DNA from: Stratiolaelaps scimitus
Lineage: Eukaryota; Arthropoda; Arachnida; Mesostigmata; Laelapidae
Reading direction: 5' to 3'
Assembly: GCA_019614645.1 (NCBI GenBank)
Contig: JABWDB010000012.1
Span: forward strand, 3,162,001 to 3,226,000
DNA: 64,000 nt
Shown: positions 12,413 to 25,629 of the stretch, piece by piece
Layout of the letters: each line of letters starts with the position of its first letter
How positions within the stretch are numbered: position 1 is the first letter of the stretch
Notes under the pieces: model-generated
What the model saw: the letters and a program-made list of their open reading frames with translations, nothing else
Database searches by the model: none
Told to the model about the DNA's origin: nothing
Program-made: the position numbers and the translations under genes

Positions 12413-13714
12413 GGCTCCCCTCTCACGGACGAGGCCATCCGGCCGCTATTGGACCGTTGCCTCGAGAGGACGGCCGTGATGCTCGACCGACTGCCCCTGT
12501 TATCGGCTCACCAGGGGCTGTTCCTCCTTCGGTCCTGTTTCTCGGCGGCGCGCATGCAGCACTTGCTTAGGACATGCCCGGCCGGCACTGAGGCTTCAGC
12601 CCTTCACGATTATGACGACTTGGTGTTGGACGCGCTGACGACGATCCTGAACCTCCAGCTCCCTCCGGAGGCGGCGTCGCAGGCTACCCTTCCAGTCCGC
12701 TTCGGGGGCCTCGGCATTCTCAGTGTTCGCCGCTTGGCCGACGTTTGCTACGCCGCGTCGCTCACGGCGGTTGCCGACATGGTCGCTACAGTCCTCCCCC
12801 CCGAGGCGCTCGCCCACTTCTCCGCCTCCCAGGAAGCTGCCCTTGACCAGACGGGCGCCCGCGCTCGGGTCCCTCCGGACAAACAGAGCAAGCAGCGGGC
12901 ATGGTCCGATGCCCTGCACCAGGAGCTGCGGGACTCCCTCCTGGCCTCTGCGCCACACGCTGCTGACCAAGCTCGCCTCCGGGCTGTCGACAGGCCTGGT
13001 GCGGGGGCGTGGCTCCACGCGCTGCCCTCCTCGTCCCTTGGTACTGCTCTAGACGATCGCTCCCTCCGCTTCTGTGTGGGCCTTCGCCTCGGGGCCCCTG
13101 TAGTTGCGGCCCACAGCTGCGAGCGTTGCGGGGACCCCGTCGCAACGAATGGCCATCACGGTCTTTCGTGCGAACGCAGCGCCGGTCGCCATCCGCGACA
13201 CACGATGCTTAATGACACGCTCGTGAGGGCCCTCCACTCCGCCGGTATTCCTTGCACAAGGGAGCCACAGGGCCTCGACACCTCTGACGGCCGCCGCCCT
13301 GACGGCCTCACCCTTGTCCCCTTCCATCGAGGGCAGCACCTGGTTTGGGACGGCACTGTGGTTGACACTCTAGCACCCTCTTATGTCAACCACTGTGCAA
13401 CCATCCCCGGTTACGCAGTAGCGCGTGCGGAACGGGCAAAGCTAAGGAAGTACGCCGCTCTCCAAGCAACCCACCTGTTTTCCCCCCTTGCCTTTGAGAC
13501 CTTGGGCGGGCACGGCCCTCTCACTGCGAACTTCCTCGAGGGGGTCTACCATAGGCTGATCCGCGCCACCGGGGACAAGCGCGCTGGCTCTTTCCTCCTG
13601 CAGCGGCTGTCCCTCGCCGTGCAGAGAGGCAATGCCATCGCCTTCCTCGGAACATTGTCGTCCTCACCCCCCCCCCCCATAATCCCTAGAAATCCCGCCC
13701 TACTGTATGTTTGA
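12413..13714 (+). pseudogene. retrotransposon ORF fragment: post-RT region, CCHC knuckle, RLE
   Basis: About 433 codons are recognisable. Numbering from an in-frame TTG at 11948, the post-RT segment includes the typical LPVRFGGLGI block (residues 248-257). A zinc knuckle follows as C391-X2-C394-X8-H403-X4-C408. Next comes the endonuclease signature R-P451-D452, with D468 in VWDGTVVD, and a basic KLRKY motif further on. Such an order (knuckle, then PD...D, then K-x-x-K-Y) is the known layout of RLE enzymes, which nick target DNA to prime reverse transcription. There is no frameshift or internal stop, so the endonuclease half looks intact. The RT palm is missing, so the protein is a fragment. 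A run of 12 C (13667-13678) near the C-terminus is a likely slippage site. Confidence 0.85.
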
Positions 13715-13719
13715 ATAAA
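13714..13719 (+). promoter_or_regulatory. polyadenylation signal of the retrotransposon
   Basis: AATAAA overlaps the final base of the TGA stop codon (13712-13714) of the retrotransposon frame. A compact 3' end of this kind is plausible for such elements, but no poly(A) tail follows, so its use is inferred. Confidence 0.35.
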
Positions 13720-13735
13720 TTGTTCATTACCGATT

Positions 13736-15799
13736 AACTATATTGAAACTTTGTTGATCGTTCTGGTGTCGACATCTCTCGGCAAGCGAGGACTCGGGTG
13801 GGCGTTTCATCGTACAAGTTGAATTGTGCCCGTATTAGTCCGTATACGGCGACCTACTAAACGGCGCTGATTTGAAGGTCTGATTTCCTAATCTCTTCGT
13901 CTGTACTCGAGGATTCTGCTTGGGGCAGGGATTATCCGATAGTCCGGGACGGTGGGATCTCCGAGTGTGCTGCCATCTCCTACAGCCTTTTCTACCGCGT
14001 CGACGCAACGTGATATGATGATTCATTAGAGGGCCCATAATTATCAAGTTGAAAGGTGCACAAGTCCTTATCATACTGTGTGTTCCGGGCCAAAAACCAA
14101 TGCAGATTAGTTAGTTGCAGGTTTGGTAGGTCAGATCGGTATGTTTCGTTCCTTCACGGAATAGTTATCCAGAATGGGTTGTTGAGGGATGCTTGAAGCT
14201 GATAGCTAATCAAGGAAAATAAAACACCGAGCACCTACTGGCGTATTGGTATACTCGTTGTATGTAGAGGACTCGGATTCGCAGTGACAAATTCCTGCAT
14301 ATCCATGAATGATGTCCGCCTCCTAAACAATGAATCTATTTCGTTGTGAGCGTACCATAGTTTCGACCATTCGCTATCTCTTCCTTTTTTCATTGGATTA
14401 GTGCCACTTGTGCTCAAGCCTATAGGTGAACGACATGAATGGCTGTAATTATTAGTGTGTTTCATCAATGAAAACAATTAATGGGGCAGATTTTCATGGG
14501 TCAGACAGATCACCCCGATGTATATAACATTTACATTTCAGTTATCGTTTAAGAATTTAGCACATTGAAATTTGTCGAGTTCACGTGCTTAGCAATTAGG
14601 CTACACCCTATATGCATTGATTAAATTAACTAAAATTCCACCACAACGATGAGACAGATATTTCATAATCAATGCGAAATGCGATTATGTATGACCAATT
14701 ATCATTTTATTAGATGATACTAATTATCTCGCTTACCAAATCTACAATATCATAAGTGAATAACCACGCGATATATATATATATATACATATAATCATCT
14801 CAGATAGTCTGCTGCCGCGACGGCAATCCTCAGAGTTGGGCATATTCTCACGCAGTGCCACCTCCATTCGCGTCCTCGCGATTCAGTCGCGAGCTCTGAA
14901 CGACGCTCAGATCGCCACTCAATGTACAGCCAACGTTTGCGCTACGCATCACCCAAGGTCACGATGGAGCGTGACCTGTTTAAAAATGTCATCACACACC
15001 GCATTTCTAAACGGTTACACATTTCGGTATGTGATCGGTCGCGCAAGGCAAACGCCGGTCGCGGACGAGCGAATGATGTCGACACTTGGATTAGAGATTT
15101 CGTCCATCGTCTGCCGTAAGCGATCGATTTCTATCGCTGCCAGCAGATCAAGACGGCAATGAATCATTCTCCAATTGTTAATCCGCTACTTTGGATGTTT
15201 CCAACCGATCGATGCAGCTTGGAAAATATCCACCCTGAACAAGAGTGTTCATGGGAGCTGTCGACCCAATAGAGATTCTGTTGCATATTCGCGAAAGACG
15301 ACAACCTAGCGGGCGGGCGGCCGTGAAGGTGTTGGGGATCGGAGAAAGCGTTCGCATTGGATGAGAGCGGCACTCAATAAAACGAGGTGGGGCACCGTCA
15401 GCAAGGATAACAGATGCCGTCCTGATAATGAAACACGTAAAATAGCAAAATGACTGTATGTGTTTTAGATGTAATTCACCATCCTATTTTTTGTAAAATT
15501 AAATAACTCGTAATAACTGCATAAGTCGATTATTATTATTAAGTTTATTATTTGGTATATTAAATCGTCTTCTAAGAGGTCAGTGTCGAACATTCACAGT
15601 ATACGCCATACTTGAGAGCCATATATTATTTGATTGTGGAACGTCAATGGTATATTAACGCATATATAGCCTGATGCACATGGTAACGAACCCAGCCACT
15701 CGATGGCGATTCGATGCGTTCGTACCGAACGTCCATGAATTTTGTACGTACACTAGACTAATATATATATATATGGTTAGGGGAGACAGTATCAAAATC
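13736..15799. other. no gene seen; short AT repeats
   Basis: This is AT-rich sequence with (AT)n tracts at 14771-14792 and 15761-15774. No frame is convincing. Confidence 0.45.
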
Positions 15800-15838
15800 G
15801 AAAGGTAAAGGAGCTTTATTGGTTTCTTAAAGAAGGTG
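15800..15838 (-). mobile_element. SINE-A tail fragment
   Basis: On the minus strand the sequence reads CTTTAAGAAACCAATAAAG followed by CTCCTTTACCTTT. This parallels the 3' tail of SINE-A at 8641-8676 and 35717-35755. Only the tail is recognisable and no head or target-site duplication can be seen, so this is a heavily truncated or decayed copy. Confidence 0.45.
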
Positions 15839-18800
15839 ACCCTATGGAGGTGACACAAAGAAGAATCGATTCGTCATTTGCAGCTAGTCACACCTCTGTG
15901 ATAACAACAGTTGCCGAAACCACAAAATAATGAAATCAATCAGCTGTCGGTCGATGCTACCCTATCGTCCGCTGTCGCTTCCAGACCACTTTCGCAAAAA
16001 GAGGCTACACTCGTAACGGGAGCGATCCCCGACGAACAGTCATCGTACTACGACGAAATGAAAGGACTACAGCTGCTGCTGTTGCTGCTTGAGTCGAAAC
16101 CGCGAACATGAGGAACGTGTAAGTGCATCAGCCTTCACGGAACCTATCCAGCGACATCGTTTGCATTGAACCCAATATCCGGCGCTGGTTGTGTCGATTG
16201 AGCAATCGCAACCCAGAGGCTAACCTTCATAGAAGAACATACAAACATAAAACGCACATGTAATCCACATGTCGAAACGGGAACTGACTCGGACTGCTCC
16301 TCGCAGTTTCGCTCATATTCGGCTAATTTCGTTTGGACGTGTTTGCCATACAGATGCGAGCGCTGATTTGAAGATTTTTTCTCCGCAAAAAAATCCAACA
16401 GCGACGTAGCGCACAATGCATACGCATCACGTACAAATACGAATAAGCCAATGAGAGATAAAGGGGATCTGCCCCGGACCGCGGAGTACGCGCAGATGAA
16501 ATGCATTGGGCACTGTTACATACCCTCAGATAGGGATATGATGATGAGGGGCGGAACAATCTAAAAATACTGCGCTCTGCGCCGCCGTGTGGAATACATA
16601 GCTATGTATAGTGCAGATACATACAGATGTATTTGTGTAGCATGTGCACGAGTGACCTAAATTCAGCTGGCCCCCCGGTGGCAATTCAACCATCAGTTGT
16701 CATGCGATTTTGTAAGCAAAGAGCTTAACTTGTGTTTACGAGTTATGTGATGTGTCAAACATCAGGAAATCGCTCTTATCTGTTTGTACAATATAATGAA
16801 CACACGAATGCTCACCGTATTCATAACAGGGGGGGAAATATCGCAAAATTTGAATAATAAGTACAATAATCCGTGTCCGTGTTTTTCTGTTGCGTAGTCG
16901 TAGATTAGACATTGTCTGTGAGCAGGACTCGCTATACAGGGTAATCAAGTAGGAAGAACTGTACATTTAAGGGCTATTTAACATCTAATACCTCCACAGA
17001 GCCATTCTACTAGTCACGATCTATGACCTTTACGGCATCTCTGATGTACGAGAGACTATGAAAATCGATTTAATTAAGTTCAATTAGTACAACAATCTGT
17101 AATCTTTCTAAGCAGTTAATAACTTGTAATCTGTCCTAATCTTCAATCGATCACTTCATTTGTCCCCAAAGCATACGTTCGGAGAAGCTGTTCGTTCTCA
17201 TTCTCCCAAAATTGTTTTAATACTCTAATAATATGCTCATTAACGGCATTTTTCGCCGGGGGCTATTTCAACCGAACGAACGAGTTCAACCAAAGCAATC
17301 TGAAGGGAGAGATTTGCATCAAATGGTTGCCATCACCATCGACCTCTCAGAATCAAGAATAGCGAAGTTGTGGCGGCACATAGAAAACGATAACTCTGAT
17401 TTATCACACGACGATTCGTGCATGGAGGACTCTTGGGCCGTGAACGTTGTAAATTGTAAAATTTCTCGAATGATTCACAGCCTTAAACATTTAACTCAGC
17501 CATGGTACTGCTTCCAGCATTGCTTCATAAGACAGACCCCTTAAATGCCCCCCCTCCCCGAACGCTGAACTACTCGCAACCGTCGATAAACGGCGTTAGC
17601 TTCGAAGTGTGATTTATGATTTATCAGCTTCGGGCTCCCGCCTGTGAAGCGCTCGAGCGAGCGAGAGAGACAGAGATATATAGATAGATAGACTGCGTAA
17701 AATGTAAGCCGAGATGGCGAATAAATATTTGCTTATATATTATACAATCGGTTTGGTATGATACACGGCGACGATAAGAGATACCCAAAAAAAAATGCGA
17801 ACTGCATTTTGTGCTCATCAACGGATTCCATGCCCGCTTGCAATGGAAGAGAAGGCACAACTCTTCTAGGCGACAATTGAAGCTAATTGTGTCTGAGGTT
17901 TTCGTTGTCAAAAGTGATTTTTTCTTCGGTTTGCGGAAATATTCTATCGTGCACCCGTGTGCGCGCAGTTGAACTATAGGCCGGCCAGAACGGCTAACTG
18001 GGAAAAGATGTCTATCTGAAAGAGTCGATAAGAAATTGCACAGGATGTAAAAGATTAACGCATTTAGCAGGTGTACTATCGATTATGCGGCTATCATCAC
18101 TGTGACTCTGATATGATCCCTTTTTTAATTTTTTATCTATTGTGTTTCTGGCGAGGCTTGAGTCAGCTGTTCCAGACGTGTATCTTAAGTAGATGTGAAC
18201 TGTGAGAGTCGGCGGGCTCTCGTTTTGACGTGTTATCGAAACGACACTCTATCTACTCGGATGGATTGATTACAAGCGTAGACATTTGTGTGTGTGTGTG
18301 TGTTTCTTTGATACAAATATAGATACTTAAAAATTTAGTCAAATGCCTATATCAAATGTGGGCGTTTTTGCGTTGGATGTTCTCGAGCTTATTGAAGTAC
18401 TACGAGAATAACGGTTTTCCGAGTAGCGCCCACAAGAGGGAGGACCTGATGTTCCGACACTTATCTATTGGGTGTCATGTCACTCGCTGAAACCTGATCA
18501 GGTCTCATCGAACGCCTTGTATATCGCAAGACTCCAGTATTAAGTTGTATTCTCAGATTTAATATTCAAATTGTGGTTTATAGACGGACTAACAGTTGTA
18601 CAAGTTCTTGTAAGTATCATTAAAAATATTAAAGATATGCAGTATAAAGATTATTGGTATCTGCTGGCAATCATAGCAATAACATACAGCGAGAGCAATG
18701 CAATGTACATATGACAATAACTGTATACAGCGTTTTTTTCTTACTTTCGTATAAAACAATTTTAGCTGGGGCAAGTGGCCGGATCTCGCCTGAAAGCGAG

Positions 18801-21800
18801 CCCCAGACAACCGGTAACGGACATTGGCGGCCAGACACTTTCATGGCAATGGGCATTTCGAATGAGTTGCTCGACGGGTCGTTCCTTTGACAACGGCGGT
18901 GATTGGCAATGAGGTGACTGGCGGGAATACAGCATTCACCATCTTAAACGCATCGTGTCTGTAATGTTCCTAATAGATGACACCATTCTGGACCGCTATA
19001 CTGGACTTCCTTCACTCTCGTACATATTAAAATACCTAAAGCCTGAAAAATTCAGCTTGGTTTCCATACCAGAGCCCTAATTCCTCGCACAACCTTGGCT
19101 GTGGCGCAACAAACACAGCGACGCTGAAAGTCTTTTGCGCAAGCCGGTACTGTGCAGTGCTATTCACCAAACTCAACGGAGCTCACTCTGGACTGCCCGT
19201 GTTCGATTGCCGCTATATATATATATGTGTGTGTGTGTGTAATGGTGATCAAACGGTACACGAACCAGCAAACAGTGAGCGGGAGTGTCCGACGATTCCC
19301 AAATACCAGAAACAGGCAAATTCCTCTCCCCGACTTCTTCCGGTGCCAACAACGACAACCCCGTCGCTTGTGAATGGTTTCACAGCTGGACGAACGAACA
19401 ACTCGTTGATTCTGTGGTAGCAGCCTTTATCATCGGACCCCCTTAAAGCCCACAAACTGTACATCTTGATACAGGGTATACAAAATCATTTTGATATTAA
19501 CATGTTGGCCTCTTCACCAATATACCCTGCCGTGGATGAGCTAAGCACTTCTGTCCAGTAAGTCCGACCTCATCATCCGCCATCTTGGACTGAACACATT
19601 CGGTGGTAACACCGCTCGGTGACTCAATCGGTGGCAAATTTATCAACGCACTGATGTGGCCAGTCGCTGCCTACGAACGAAAGCAGAGTTGGCCGCCCCC
19701 CACTGGTCACTAGTCCGACCTCTAATTTGCTCCCGGTGTTGATTAACATTCCGTTTAGACAGTGTCTCCCGAGATAACGTGCCTTGAGTGGCAGATGCAG
19801 CCTGCATGGGTCGCGTAGTGAGAATGGTGTCGAGCGGCCGAGAGGCTGGCGGGAATATTTGGCCGTGTCGGAAAACTGGGGGCTGACAACCAGAAGTGGG
19901 ACAGGGTGGCTGCCGACGGCCGACGGATTTCTCCAAGGATTAGAAGGAAGACGAATGTTATAGTCAGCGCTACTTCTGTAAACTACCCAGCAGTGTACTG
20001 GAAACAGAATAGTATGAGCGTATGTTTGTTGCCGAAGCGTATCTTAGTTGCAGTGGATGCCACAGAGAAACTTTGACGCTATCCACAACAATAGTTTATC
20101 ATCGTTGTGTTATGCCACAAAGGGCGGAGTGGTGCCACTTTGTTGGTATAATGTTTATGACTTATGATTTGTATTCTCGGCCATGCGGTAATGCAATCCC
20201 GGGATTACTCCAGAAAACCTGAACTCCTAGCCGTCGAAATCGGTTCACAATAACCGCTTCATTGGGATAGACGCTAATACTCTATTATGTGAATTATCGC
20301 AATTATTAACGAATAAGTCTTCTTGATATAATATGAAGGAACGAGCTGTTAATTTGAATAGTCCGACTTACTTATGATCGAGATAGAACATAGCGGATAC
20401 TATACTAAAATATCGATGGTATTATAGAAGAAAGTTCTCCACATTTTTATGTTAGTCTGCATTGAGTAGATCTTTTTAGGAGATTGACGCTAGCTGCCAC
20501 CAGCTTACCCCCTTGTTTCATCAGCGTACACAGTACCTGAATATGGACAGACAAGCCACTTGATGGAACTGGATTAGTCTTCAATAGCACTTAGCTAATA
20601 ACCATTTTTGTCAATGCCTGTGGAGTGTCTCTTTAATGAGAGAGCTCTTACCGGCCGCCGAACTCGCTGCGCATAGACGCTGCCAGCTGCGAAGCTAACA
20701 CAGGTAATGGGATTTGCATGTTAACCGTTGTCATTTTTGTTACAAAAGCAAGATTTGATCGAATTTGTGGAAGTAAGTGGATGTGGGTTTCGGGGAACTC
20801 ACCCATCATCTAATCTTCATCGTACTTAATTTATTAATTGAAGAAACATTATAAATCTATGAATTCTCCTGCAGTTCCCTTATTGTTATATTTCGCTCTG
20901 TATTCTTCTGCCCGATGTACGGTCCCACGAAGAGTTATAGAACAGCCCTATGATTCCGAGTTAGCATCTTTCCAAGTCTGCTCTAAGCAGGCGCCCGATC
21001 GAACACATCTATAAGCAATTGACCTATAGAGAAAAGGCTGCATTTTACTCGATCGAGTAGTCACTGGATTGCTTTCTTTCGCGCACAATTATCGTACTTT
21101 CTTTGGCTCGCAAACCATGCGCACGATCCTCATGAGACGTATGAATCATTAGCAAAATGAGCGGGCCGCTAACACAATTAATGGACGACACTCACCATCT
21201 CGACTTCATGCAGGGCCTCTTCTTGCCCTTCAAATTTTCTTCCGTTTCTACTATATATATATATACATATATTAGCAGGTAGATCAGACGTAACATATAT
21301 TAGCTAGATTACTATTTCCATTAAGAACAGACAATGTCACAAGCGAGGGTTTGTTCATCTCGTAAGAGAGGTGAACATTGACACGTTGATAAGGTGCAGG
21401 TGAGATAAAATAGCAGAGAAATATTAGCTCACCGCAGTCCGATAGGGGGACAATCAGTCGAGCGATGTCGCTGCACCAAAAGCCATCTTCAATAGTGTGT
21501 TCCTTACGAGCGAACTGCAACAACGGGTCGTTTCTATTTGGCCGTCGTTGTTTCATATACAGGTCAATAGGGCAGCATCTACTTATCAAAGTGTCTCTAT
21601 CTCTAGCTTATTAGGAGGTGATTGTCGAGGGAATTTCAGCATCACTTCGTCCGATTAAGTATTATATTTAGTTAGAGCTGACGATCAACGTCGACAAGCA
21701 ACGCAGGTTGATTCTGAGTTCATCTATTCAATAGGCAAGCAAAATCACTCATGATTTTGTAATTATCGTGGTTCTTATTAATATATCTTATTAGCATGAA

Positions 21801-23663
21801 CAACGGGCTGTGCTGCAGATTCATTTATACAATACACATAAGCCTCGTCTTGTTCAAGATATTAGTTCTGTTATGACAGTTTTCCCTCATTAACCCAATG
21901 AGGTTTCATAGATTTGAATACGAATGGGCCTTGCGCCAATGGAGTCATTGGAAATTATGCTAAATTTTCGCAAGGTTGACGGCTTAAACAGCAGGTAGGT
22001 TGCAAAGAATGTATATTATAGAATGTATATTATCCAATATCTTAGAATGAATATATGTATATATTAGCTAGTAACCCCATGGCTTTGTGTCGATGAACTC
22101 TTTCAAATTGACGTAAGTCGCTGCATATTTATAGCATTATTTAAAATCCGCACAGTGAACTCCTATCCAGTGATAGAGCACTGATTTAGTTTCTGAGAAA
22201 TGGCGAATATTGCTTCAAGTCAAGACAATATTGTTTTGAATAGAATGATTGGATTTCCTTGACAGGGACAGCTATTTCGAGCGGTTAACTATGGGAAAAT
22301 ATCTGTCTGGACTGACATAGCACTACCGATACGTAATTACCGTACGTAGGCAATACCCGAAGAACTAAATGCATAACCGTCTTAAGTATGCGAGGAACAC
22401 GTAAGCGTTTTTAGGTGAACCGAGTTTAGAAACGAAATTAAGTCTAAAGTGAACGACGGAGACGATCCTAATGCGTTTGTAGTTCGATTGGTTATGTAAG
22501 TTACGTTTGAATAATAGCATTTATGGGCTTTATATAATATTAATGTTCATTACATTTATATAATACCATGATTTGAGTATTAATTATCTATATATAATCA
22601 TCCACCACTCTGCTGGGTAAGAATGCCAGCCCTATTGTTTCGTGGAAGTGAGTAAGTCGGTGGGAGATATATATATATATATATAATGTTAATTACCTAA
22701 AATGAATAATATAGAAACTAATTAGTAGCATTTATTTCTATGTCCCATAAAATATGGATGCAATATAATGACAACCTCGATGAAGCCTACTGAAGCCAAC
22801 GGGCCGACAAAAGCGATAAGTTTTAGTCGAAATTTCAAGAGAAAGAGAGGAATTTTGAAGAAAGCAGTTTTCAAGTGGATACTTTCACGTCATTATCTAA
22901 TCCGTACTCGCTACCGGAGCATAAATAGCATGAAAATGTCGACAGTATACATGGTTTGGCCATCAATTTTCGGCCATGATCTATCTAAGAGCTATGTGAA
23001 CTCGTCCGTCCAGTCATTCGTTTATTCGCTCAGAGCTCATCATGTTTGGCCTTGATGTGCCACTTACTATTTCTCAAACATTTGTTAATCTGCTATTAAT
23101 TATAATCAGATAAAGAAGATGGATCGATAATTTTCGCTCGAAACACCATCGAGCTGCAGTTGGCTCGAACTCACCACCCGGTCGGATCAACTGCAAACAC
23201 TAGATGCAATGGATGATAGAGGTGGGGCATGGTCGCGTGGCTGATTCGCGTGGTCGCCTCCACTCGAGTCTGAACAATCGCGGGACAGAGAGAGAGAGTC
23301 GTGATTGAGTACTATACTCCCCTGATCATTTGTCGACGGAATATTTTTGCTCGTTCTTGTCTCGGCCGACGAGGATCATCGCTCGAGTGATTACATGTCA
23401 ATCCGTGTATCAAGTACCACCGAAACCGTGGCGAGACGGTGGTGTACACAGCGGATTTCTGACATAATGAACCGTGCATGAAATTGCCATCGCAAGCAGG
23501 AGGATGGCAACTGCGGCGGATCCTCGCTGACGGAAGCGCAACGCGATTTCTAATGTCTATATCTTAGTAGTGCTGGTCCGGCTATGGAATCAATGACACG
23601 TATAAGCGTAAGCGTACAGCTCAGAAGCTTCGATAACGCGCGTTGTTTAAGTACAATACGAGG

Positions 23664-23666
<3 letters not shown>
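15839..23666. other. no gene seen; microsatellites
   Basis: Nearly 8 kb holds only simple repeats: (GT)n at 18287-18304, (TA)n then (TG)n at 19214-19240, (AT)n at 21251-21272 and 22667-22685, and a perfect 14-base tandem (AGAATGTATATTAT) at 22006-22033. The frames are short. The 103-codon one at 17233-17544 has no recognisable content. Confidence 0.45.
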
Positions 23667-23698
<32 letters not shown>

Positions 23699-23747
23699 AT
23701 ATATATATATATATTATATATATATATATATATCTATATATATATAT
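23667..23747. repeat. (AT)n microsatellite with dyad ends
   Basis: About 80 bases of nearly pure AT dinucleotide are interrupted by two single C bases and one phase switch (ATTATA). The tract is bounded by GGG on the left and CCC on the right, so the whole block is close to a perfect inverted repeat. The short open frames across it encode Tyr-Ile repeats and are artefacts. Confidence 0.9.
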
Positions 23748-24451
23748 CCCATTAATATATTTAGAGAAGTTCTACGGGTTACTCATTGTCCCCTCCAATT
23801 CACACCCGCTATCCGTAATCCCGTAAGTTCCAAGCGACAATTCAAATTTTGGTCGGCATTTGATGTGCACTATAGATAACCATTCGTCAGCATAGTTCTC
23901 CTTCGATGTAACGTTTCTTCGACGTTTAAGATCTACAGGCGAGAGGCATCATGTTTCCACCTCCAGTGCGCGTATGGTGAGGCTGCCCACTCAAACTCCC
24001 TGACGCCAGGGGTTTCAGTCCTGGGGATAGCCGGCGCATGGCTCATTGTTCTGGGGGTCTCACGCGGCAACGCCAGCATTGCGCAAGAGCGCACATTATA
24101 GTCAGGGACCCCTCGCTGGACACTGTTATGGTAGAGCGTATTCCGAAAGACCATCGCACCACACCGCGTGTGTCTTTGCATGTAATCTAAACTTGTTTTT
24201 ATTATGGGTGAATCCCGTGTGTGCGGCTTCTGCATTCATAAGTGCTATGAAAGTTGTATTCTCATTAAAGACACGTACAGCGACGGAAGACGAAGAGCTC
24301 AGGTTTCTTCCACCTTGAGGCTGACCACCTCCCTCTTACCTATTTGAGGCCGAGAGTAGGTTGCTGTGTAGGACCAAGTGAGGCCAAAGTTCCCACCAAC
24401 CTAGCAGGTACTGTTGCACGCTACTTTTTATAATATTTATGCGACGACATC

Positions 24452-24453
<2 letters not shown>
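23748..24453. other. no gene seen
   Basis: There is no supported gene. A tRNA-like patch at about 23967-24040 has a weak B box and is discussed among the rejected items. Confidence 0.4.

Positions 24454-24498
<45 letters not shown>
24454..24498. repeat. (AT)n microsatellite
   Basis: About 22 uninterrupted AT units. The run is perfect, so it is probably length-variable. Confidence 0.95.
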
Positions 24499-24502
<4 letters not shown>

Positions 24503-24960
24503 AACTTATTTGCCGACCCAGATAGAGCGGACATGTATATGCCGGACATATGTCGTAAATATATTGTTGTAAATAAATATGATCCTTACCAGGCAACAAT
24601 AAAACGACACGGAGAAGGAAACCTTGTTTGTGTTGTTTATTGCACCACAAATACAACGTACACGACAATGAAAAAGAGCCTGCAGAGTAACGGTTGAGAC
24701 ATTACGATTACATTTAACAGCTGAGCTAAATTTCCCGCCATAGACGGCATGTTAGCTTTTTGAAACATAAGCCACCGTGCATAGCCACTTCACAATGACG
24801 AGCCATCATGCGAGCCATCATTCATAATCTCGAACTACGCAACATAAGATACACGGTAGTTTTCAAGCAGAGGAACGCCAGCTGGCTGGAAACGGCACAC
24901 ACGAATGTGAATAACTGTAAAAAATTTAGCTTAGATGTGGCAAAGTAAAAGTAAAGTCTT

Positions 24961-25026
24961 CCGGGCTGAATCACAGTCAACGTTTAAAGTCCACGCTACA
25001 ACTGCGTTCGGCAGCTTGCTTCGAGG
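24961..25026 (-). mobile_element. SINE-B 3' fragment
   Basis: Minus-strand fragment of SINE-B covering only the 3' part of the body: it matches from the CGAAAGCAGTT-like region through the GATTCAGCCCGGAA end. The head with its A and B boxes is missing, as expected from incomplete reverse transcription. Divergence is higher than in the 31.8 and 32.8 kb copies, and no target-site duplication is clear. Confidence 0.65.
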
Positions 25027-25565
25027 TGTTGTCGAGAGACAAACTGTCACCAAGGAAAAATCACGCTGGAAGGTTACTTACTATACAACTAGGAAGGAGC
25101 ACCGAGCTAGCGAACTTTGTAGATTTGTGTATGGTTGTAATATTTTTAAGAACGTCATAAGTTGAACCCGCTCCTGATGCACCACTCGTACGAAGATACT
25201 CATGTGTAGGTATCTATTCATATTGCACGTTATTTTCGATTTGACCCCTAGTGCAATAATACTTCTACCTCGCGGTCGCACCTGTCCAATTCGGTGTCTG
25301 TTTGCGATTTTATCTGTAATGCAATTACCTCCCGAAAAAAAACAATGGACCTTTTGTTTTTTCGGTATCCGTAACCGTCTTCGGTTCGCGCCGTGCGTCT
25401 TTCACCTGCATCTGAACAGAAACACAAACCTATCGCAGGTGATTGATTCGCACAGTTCGAACTGTGCGGCATCTATTTATCTATGCATGTGTTTATCTAT
25501 CCGCTAGTGTCTTTTTTATTTCGAAGATAAAACGAACACTCGCGCGGTACGAGAGGAGAATTGAT

Positions 25566-25583
25566 AACACACACACACACACA
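25566..25583. repeat. (AC)n microsatellite
   Basis: Nine AC units, lying 40 bases upstream of a strong splice-acceptor-like sequence at 25629. Confidence 0.9.
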
Positions 25584-25629
25584 AACAGAGGACAAAAGAA
25601 AATTCTGTCCCAAATTCTCTCCTCTGCAG

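Larger units (their letters stand above)
12380..13735 (+). mobile_element. 5'-truncated RLE-type non-LTR retrotransposon
   Basis: A GC-rich island of about 1.3 kb in AT-rich surroundings encodes the C-terminal part of the polyprotein of a non-LTR retrotransposon with a restriction-like endonuclease (the broad group containing R2, NeSL, R4 and Hero). The fragment begins in the region after the reverse transcriptase palm. The RT catalytic motifs and everything 5' of them are absent, so it cannot move on its own. The left boundary is placed where composition changes and recognisable sequence begins (about 12380-12412). The right boundary lies just beyond the stop codon and AATAAA. I see no target-site duplication and cannot assign a clade. 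Confidence 0.85.

Noticed and set aside
23967..24040. tRNA-like patch with a CCAGG...CCTGG stem
   Set aside because: The stem-loop resembles a T-arm, but the loop is nine bases, the B box is poor and no other arm folds.
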